Source: Chara braunii (Eukaryota > Streptophyta > Charophyceae > Charales > Characeae). From it: a stretch of 21,947 bases of DNA. Every line of letters starts with the position of its first letter. The first letter of the stretch is position 1. Location: contig BFEA01000265.1 of NCBI GenBank assembly GCA_003427395.1, forward strand, positions 2,037,170 to 2,059,116, read 5' to 3'. This document shows positions 17,071 through 21,947 of the stretch, piece after piece. The translations under genes and the position numbers were made by a program. The notes beneath the pieces are model-generated. The model was not told the DNA's origin. It saw only the letters and a list, made by a program, of their open reading frames with translations, and searched no databases.

Positions 17071-17300
17071 CCCCTTTGTCTACAACCCTTGCTATGGTTA
17101 ATAAAGCGCCGTTTTCCTCCCTCGGCCGCACACTTGCCCAAGTCGCACTGTCGCACAAGCATCCAGCACCGCTTCAGCAACTTGTGAATGAACAACGGAA
17201 GATCGCTGGTACTGTAGCAGCTACAAATAGAACTCATTGACTTGTGTTGCCTGCTTTAGACCGGTATCGGTCGCCCGCGGCCTGTCCGCTGCATGCAGAC
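17071..17300. other. Stretch without recognisable gene
   Basis: Contains an AATAAA motif near 17100 with GC-rich sequence after it, and nothing upstream that looks like a terminal exon. I see no gene here. Confidence 0.35.
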
Positions 17301-17302
17301 GT

Positions 17303-17532
17303 TCCGGAAAGTCTCCGGACTTTCTTGGGACGCTGCTGCAGAATTGGAGTTTGGGACTGACTTTTGCTGTTGGGTACTGCTAGACATCTACCGACCTGCG
17401 ACACTTCGACCTATGGAACCCTTTGAGACCCTACAGACCCTGGGACTCAAACTGCTGGGACCTAGTGGAACTGGGACCATCTGGGACAGGGTCCAATTGG
17501 GACTCTGGGACCGGGACTGGGAGTCGGGACAT
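17303..17532 (+). repeat. GGGAC-rich interspersed repeat
   Basis: GGGAC occurs about eleven times between 17327 and 17530, often as CTGGGACY, and a GAAAGTC/GACTTTC hairpin lies near 17306-17323. It gives an open frame (17293-17559) of low complexity, which I do not call as a gene. Confidence 0.6.
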
Positions 17533-17576
17533 GTATACGGTGTGAAATCCTTCCAATAGGGGCTGAACAGGAGCAC

Positions 17577-17813
17577 ATGGCAGATACAATGGGTTTCGTA
17601 CCTAGGAACAGAGGCAAAAGCCCCTGGCAGGTTCCATATCCTGACCTCATAGGAGGTTCAGATCAGGCCCACCAAACGTCCTCACATCTAGGACCCCCTA
17701 CTCCAGCTGAACAGGATTCCCAACAGACGTCAATGATGCCAGTCAGTCATCAACCGGCCCGGTTTCCATCACGTAATACAAATTTCGGTCAAAGAAGAAA
17801 AGAAAGAAAGTAA
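17577..17813 (+). CDS. Small hypothetical ORF, low confidence
   Basis: A 78-codon frame opens at ATG 17577 (MADTMGFVPRNRGKSPWQ) and ends at TAA 17811-17813. It is rich in Q, S, P and R, with a basic C-terminus (NFGQRRKERK). I recognise no domain, signal peptide or membrane segment. It follows the GGGAC-rich tract, and no promoter or splice signal is evident. It could be a fragment of a retroelement Gag or ORF1, which often have P/Q/R-rich basic tails, or pure chance. It is listed only because, unlike most frames nearby, no microsatellite underlies its first 65 codons. Confidence 0.15.
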   Translation: MADTMGFVPRNRGKSPWQVPYPDLIGGSDQAHQTSSHLGPPTPAEQDSQQTSMMPVSHQPARFPSRNTNFGQRRKERK

Positions 17814-18094
17814 ACTGCCGGTCAGTCCTCCACCGCGGGAAGCAACCAATTCAGTACAGGGGTCCTTCGGCCTTCATGGCAATCACGTACAGAGCCCAGT
17901 CGAAAAGTCCTAGTGTGAGTATGCCCTTACACTAAATATGACACGTACTAGAATGAAGACAGCACAAAGATACAGAGAAAAGATAAGAAATCTGCATTAC
18001 TAATATTTATTATTGCTGCTTCATTTTCCGGAGCAAAGGAAAAACACAAAGAAAAACAAAAGAGAACACAAAAGAATGGGAGTTCAGACCAATT

Positions 18095-18257
18095 GGCCTA
18101 GCTCAGTTGGTACCCCCATAGACTGTTGAATACAGACCTGAGTTCAAATTCCAGTGGACTCATTTGAGTGAAAAATAACTCTGAATTTACCTGGGGCCGG
18201 TCAGTTCAAAGATGATATCTCAAGGCTGTTGCCCTTTTGTTTTCTCAAAAAAAAAAG
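18095..18257 (+). mobile_element. tRNA-derived SINE-like copy B with A-rich tail
   Basis: The head has TAGCTCAGTTGG (box A, 18099-18110) and GAGTTCAAATTCC (box B-like, 18140-18152). The body contains CTGAATT, GGCCGGTCA and the 16-mer GATGATATCTCAAGGC (18211-18226), then CCCTTTTGTTTTCTC and an A run (18247-18256). Order and spacing match copy A at 4299-4478 on the other strand. The pair defines a candidate family. Confidence 0.6.
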
Positions 18258-18259
18258 GG

Positions 18260-18530
18260 AAAGGATGGGAGGTCTGCATTTGGAAAGAAGTTAGAAAAAA
18301 AGGGTTTGGTATAGAAGAGTACCCCGAGATCGTGCAGTTGCCCAACCGCCACCATGTTCTCCAATCGAAGCATCCGGTTCTTCTTCTGCTCCTGAAAAAG
18401 GAATGCACTTGGAGGTTGGAAATGGGAAGATGAAATTTGACACCAGAACCCAAAAAAATAAAAAAAAATAAAATGTTGCTTTTGTGCAGAACAGCTGCAA
18501 TGCACGTGTTGTCATGTGATGCCCGGTGCA
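18260..18530. other. Stretch without recognisable gene
   Basis: A/G-rich after the SINE-like tail, with A-rich tracts at 18452-18474. The - strand frames here (up to 140 codons) are overlapping, lysine- or phenylalanine-rich and without motif. Confidence 0.4.
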
Positions 18531-18531
18531 A

Positions 18532-18685
18532 GGTCCAACTAGCAAAGAGGATTGGATTGAATGCCTGAATCTGGACGTTTTCGTGGAGAGGTGCATCAAA
18601 TCGAGATTGGACTGCATTTCTGCATCTGTGCATAGCACACATCCAGATTCAGGAGCTTAATCCCGTCCTCTTTGCTAGTGGGACC
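18532..18685. mobile_element. Fold-back element 4
   Basis: Arms 18532-18576 and 18641-18685 (45 nt each) are inverted copies with about eight mismatches. They contain the perfect block CTAGCAAAGAGGA and its complement, and CTGAATCTGGA and its complement. The loop is 64 nt. Weaker pairing continues outward for about 15 nt on each side. No protein is encoded. It fits a short non-autonomous element; it shows no clear sequence similarity to fold-back elements 1-3. Confidence 0.7.
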
Positions 18686-18712
18686 TCAACCGTGCAGTGA
18701 TGAATGTCCAGT

Positions 18713-18790
18713 TGATGTAGCTCAGTGGCTAGAGCACCGGTTGGAAATGCGCATTGTGGTATAAGGTTGCGGGTTCAAAACTCCGCAGCC
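18713..18790 (+). other. tRNA-like sequence, probably SINE head
   Basis: TAGCTCAGTGGCTAGAGCA (18718-18736) is a good box A and D-arm match. GGGTTCAAAACTCC (18771-18784) resembles box B with an insertion. No matching acceptor stem or clean anticodon arm is visible, so it is not called as a tRNA gene. Confidence 0.5.
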
Positions 18791-18997
18791 TTGCGCATGG
18801 ACACCGGCAGGGCGTTAGATGCAGCCCCTGGGCTGACGGAGGTAAGCTATTACAGACACTGCCTGTGCACCACCCAGGGGGTTAGTCCATGGGTGTTGTA
18901 TGCTGGTCTAGACTTCACGTTGGTTGCTTGCTGTTCTTGGCTTTGGTTGCTCTGATGATCTCCCCCAGCCTAGATATTTCACACATTATATCCACTT

Positions 18998-19075
18998 CCT
19001 ACGGTAGTGCATGTGGTAGAACCCTTCAGTCTCATACTGTAATTTCACAGGTTCGAGTCCGGTTCCGGACTTTGG
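18998..19075 (+). other. tRNA-like sequence with consensus box B
   Basis: GGTTCGAGTCC at 19050-19060 is a perfect box B. TAGTGCATGTGGTAGAAC (from 19005) is a degenerate box A at suitable spacing. The T stem has a mismatch and no acceptor stem is found. It is likely another decayed tRNA-derived head. Confidence 0.4.
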
Positions 19076-20600
19076 GGGGATCCTGTTCAGATAGGCCTGT
19101 CTCTACCACATATTACACACACACACATGAGAGACACTACCCCAGATATAGACTACAGGTACAACCGCGGTAGGCACATCGGAGGGACAAGGCTCGGGCT
19201 AGTGGAAGGACGGATGATGGCCCACCACCTACTGAGTCTGTAGTCTGTCCCTTCCGATCCCTATACGAAGTACCTAGCCGATGACCGGAATCTGCTGATA
19301 GGTGGGAAACAGTCTACTACTGAGGATAGATCAAGTAGGCATGGGGGCTTTTGGGGGAAAGGAGCCCCAACTGATGACCGGGGTCTGGAGGAGGGCTGTC
19401 TATTCGTTAGCAACAGATTAAGGGTGCATAGGGTCACCCCTCCACTGTGTTGAGGCAAGGTACTTCTAGGGGCCCTATACATACTACCTACACATGGCTC
19501 ACACAGGCACTGGTAGAGGTGGTAGGAGCACCTCTCACTGGTATTCACTTGGCAGATGCTCCATGGTGGGGAGCAGGGTCTGCTACGGGTCCACGCACAT
19601 TACAAACATACACATAGAGTACAGGCACATACCTACAATACCGAACACACACACATACATAACCATAGGGCTGGGAGGAGGTCACAACCAACTAATAATA
19701 GGCATCTTGATGATAAAAGAGGGTGTGAGTTACCAGTCGGTCTACTTAGGGGCTAATAGGTGATTGCTTGAGCCTGGTGTCCGAAGTTCCCGTAAGGCGA
19801 GGCTCGTTCGACTACGCTTCCACCAGGGCTGGGTCACTAGCCCTGGTGCATGTCACCACTGTTTGGTCCAAGTTCCCCTCGATGGTAGGATAATGGTCCT
19901 GAGTGCTGGTCACACTGAGGTAGGATAGTAGGAATAGGGGGTGTGCTAGGCGTATTGAAGCGAGGACGGGATGGGAGGTAGCCTCGTCTCTTGAAGGCAA
20001 CCATGGCTGACAGTTTTATTTTAAAAAAATGAATAAAAATGAAAATGTTCTCACTCCACACAAGCATGTGTATTAAGAAAGAGAAAATAAATAAAAAAAG
20101 AAAAAAGCATTTCTTCCTCTTCCCCCCCCCCCCACGCCACAACAACAAAAAAAAAGACCATTTGGCATTTGGTCCATTTCTCTATTTATGCGTGTCATCC
20201 TTGCCCAGGGGACATGGTATCTTCTCTGTATATGGTTCCAATTCTATCAAGATGTCCCAAAGGACACAAAATATTTTCTCTTTTATTTACTCTTTTTCTA
20301 GAAAGATTTTCATAACCGGCTGGTCACCCAGGCGTACGCTCGGGATACCCGGGCATGGGGGGAAAAAATAAAAAATAAAAATATTTGGCGGTGGGATTTT
20401 TCCACGCTCTCCGAGAGGCGCCCAAATCCGGGCTCTTTTCTTTTTTTGAGAGTCGGCTGTCAAGGGGGGGAAAGGGGAGTATAAATGAATTTTAAAGGGG
20501 TTAAAGGGGTTTATGCAATGAACCCAGATCGTGAAGACACTTGTCAACAATGCAAGCCCAGATAGATATCAACCTGCTGATGATTGTCAATAGTCATAAT
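19076..20600. other. Stretch without recognisable gene; AC repeats and homopolymers
   Basis: AC microsatellites lie near 19114-19126 and 19650-19660. A GATGACCGG phrase recurs near 19280 and 19373. From about 20020 to 20480 there are A-rich, C-run and G-run tracts. Frames on both strands are short, overlapping and without motif. No gene is seen. Confidence 0.4.
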
Positions 20601-21180
20601 CGTGTCCAGATAGAATGAGATGGGGAAACATACACAGACGAAAGAGAGAGAGGGGAGAATAGACTTAGAGGGGAGAAGTAAACAATGCCCACTCCTGCTT
20701 CGGGTTCCCTCCTCAATCGCCACCTCAATAATCGATAGTCTGAACACAAATCTGAAGTTCTATCTCAATGTGCCACGTGGCACGTCAACCTGTCATCATC
20801 AGCGAGCTGGAGCAATGTCGACATCGAGAGACCAGGTACGTATCTACAATCGCCCCACAGTCTCGATCTCCTTCCGAGCGACGACGAATCAGAACAGCAA
20901 TATCAGACAAGTAGCCCTGCCATGTCAGCAAGAGTACATGTGGCAGCAACCACGTCAGCGGCGGCGCGTGGCAGCTGCCACGTCAGCATGCCCAGAAGAC
21001 AATTGCCAGCCAGCCACCATGCCGAGCCAGCAGGGCGTCGCCGTAGTCACTCAAGTGCCAGCATAGAGCCAGCGTCCAGCCAGTGTCGCAGCATCACACT
21101 AGCGTTGAAGTCAATACGTGAAGTCAGCATTGACGCAAGAAAGAATGTCCTCTCAGCGCGGTAGTCCAGGCTTATGTAGC
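20601..21180. other. Stretch with ACGT-core palindromes; unrecognised 148-codon frame
   Basis: GTGCCACGTGGCAC (20770-20783) and CGTGGCAGCTGCCACG (20967-20982) are perfect palindromes, and CACGTCA occurs at least three times. A + strand frame at 20620-21066 encodes a Q/R/S/T-rich sequence with no motif that I recognise. A CAG/GTACGT donor-like site lies at 20833, so an exon is conceivable. I do not call a gene. Confidence 0.35.
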
Positions 21181-21187
21181 GATGATG

Positions 21188-21456
21188 CGGGGTCTGGACC
21201 CCGGTTGCTGCTTCCCTAGGCCGTCGAGATCTCAAGACAAATGGCGGCCCAGATTTGCCTGAAACCGAACTCCCTGTGGTCTTGATGCTGTCCGGTACCT
21301 GCGCACAACAAGTGAATGTATCCGACCAAGGGCCTGGGCGTGGTACCTTTGACAGTTGACTTAGACTTTTGACTTTCCGAAACAGTGCGTGGTCACACTG
21401 CCCGACTCAGGCTGAGTTTGGCCTGAGTCGTCTGGGCTCCGTTTCGAGGGCCCAGA
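21188..21456. repeat. Second stem-loop group
   Basis: CGGGGTC and GACCCCG (21188-21203) form a near palindrome. CGACTCAGGC (21403-21412) pairs perfectly with GCCTGAGTCG (21421-21430) around an 8-nt loop. TCTGGGC (21431-21437) pairs with GCCCAGA (21450-21456) directly after it. The second hairpin has the same layout as 874-899. No protein is encoded. Confidence 0.65.
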
Positions 21457-21947
21457 CTGCTGCAGAACACGGGTTACTGCATTTAAAGGGGGGTGAGTGT
21501 GATTTGTTTTTGTTTTTGTTTTTTTGTTTTTTTTTATCTTCAGTTCCGTGAGGAATTCTGATGTGACCCTCAGCCAAAAGTTGTTTGTATTGCAATTCTA
21601 CACAACATATTGTTTTTTCAGATTTTTGTGGGATTTTATATTTTATTTTATTTTTATTATTATTTTAGTTTTGCACTGGGGCTGCCCTGGCCCATGCCCG
21701 GGGGTCATGCCCGGCCGGTCACGCGGTCGCCAAACTGGGCGTGACGTCGGGACCCAGCCGCCCGGGATATCTCTTTAGCTCTTTTTCTTTTTTGAAGTTT
21801 TTCACTGATCACTGTTACTGTTCTTAAAAGGTTGTTCAACAGTAGAAATGTATAAGCCATTGAAGTAGTACATTGATAGATTGATCGATAGTTAGTGTGC
21901 TAGATTACTAGGTATAGGACACTTTTTTTTTTTTTTTTTTTTTTTTT
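21457..21947. other. Stretch without recognisable gene; T-rich tracts and terminal poly(T)
   Basis: GTTTTT-type repeats at 21500-21535 end in a polypyrimidine-CAG that resembles a splice acceptor (21530-21543), with no exon that I can support. GCCCGGGGGTCATGCCCGGCCGG-like GC-rich sequence lies near 21694-21720. The window ends in at least 26 T (from about 21922), which could be the complement of the poly(A) tail of an element to the right on the - strand. Confidence 0.4.

Noticed and set aside
17095-17110. AATAAA as a gene polyadenylation signal
   Set aside because: No exon or coding frame precedes it; the hexamer is common by chance.
18713-18790. tRNA gene on the + strand
   Set aside because: Good box A, but box B has an insertion and no acceptor stem can be drawn.
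20620-21066. 148-codon frame as a gene
   Set aside because: Low-complexity Q/R/T/S composition, palindromic repeats inside, and an overlapping + strand frame; it may hold an exon but nothing supports it.
1-21947. CRISPR array, operon, toxin-antitoxin or defence system
   Set aside because: Repeats here are not regularly spaced with unique spacers, and the only recognisable proteins are retroelement domains in a eukaryotic context.

Overview
This looks like nuclear repeat-rich DNA from a plant-lineage eukaryote. It holds decayed LTR and non-LTR retrotransposons, tRNA-derived SINE-like copies, fold-back elements, microsatellites, isolated N bases and long homopolymers. I see no intact host gene. 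The retroelement proteins remind me of charophyte (Chara-like) elements; that is an impression, not a database result. No bacterial-type operon, CRISPR array or phage module is present.

Layout: 1-594 is low-information sequence with a CT microsatellite and several Ns. 595-1136 holds a small minisatellite and then a dense array of stem-loops. 1138-2089 is the 3' end of a LINE on the + strand: the zinc-binding C-terminus of ORF2, a 3' UTR and a poly(A) tail. It abuts the far end of an LTR on the - strand (about 2090-2739). That LTR belongs to a Ty3-type element whose integrase C-terminus and chromodomain-like tail lie at 2780-3377. 4299-5611 carries a SINE-like copy (- strand), a 170-bp tandem duplication and two or three related hairpin elements. 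6420-7870 is a stem-loop cluster followed by 1.3 kb of purine-biased sequence.

The main coding block is 7985-14075. Tandem GC-rich monomers (about 152 bp) precede a broken ORF1/Gag-like protein with a CCHC knuckle (8459 to about 9350). This runs in frame into Ty3-type protease, reverse transcriptase, RNase H, integrase and a chromodomain-like tail (9543-13029), then a purine tract and a 3' LTR starting at 13071. The element is dead: several in-frame stops, two or more frameshifts, a changed RT active site (YLVD) and a lost integrase zinc ligand. No 5' LTR can be seen.

14076-21947 has no recognisable gene. It holds a long fold-back element (14427-14631), two 27-bp direct repeats containing an LTR-start-like sequence, a tandem repeat of about 390 bp with CT microsatellites, a GGGAC-rich stretch, three more tRNA-like/SINE-like pieces, a second fold-back element (18532-18685), ACGT-core palindromes, another stem-loop pair (21403-21456) and a terminal poly(T) run.

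The pieces do not work together as a pathway. They are layers of mobile elements. The most interesting signals are the repeated stem-loop architecture (822-1136 and 21403-21456), the fold-back families, a candidate SINE family, and the LINE-like ORF1 joined to Ty3 pol without an LTR between them.
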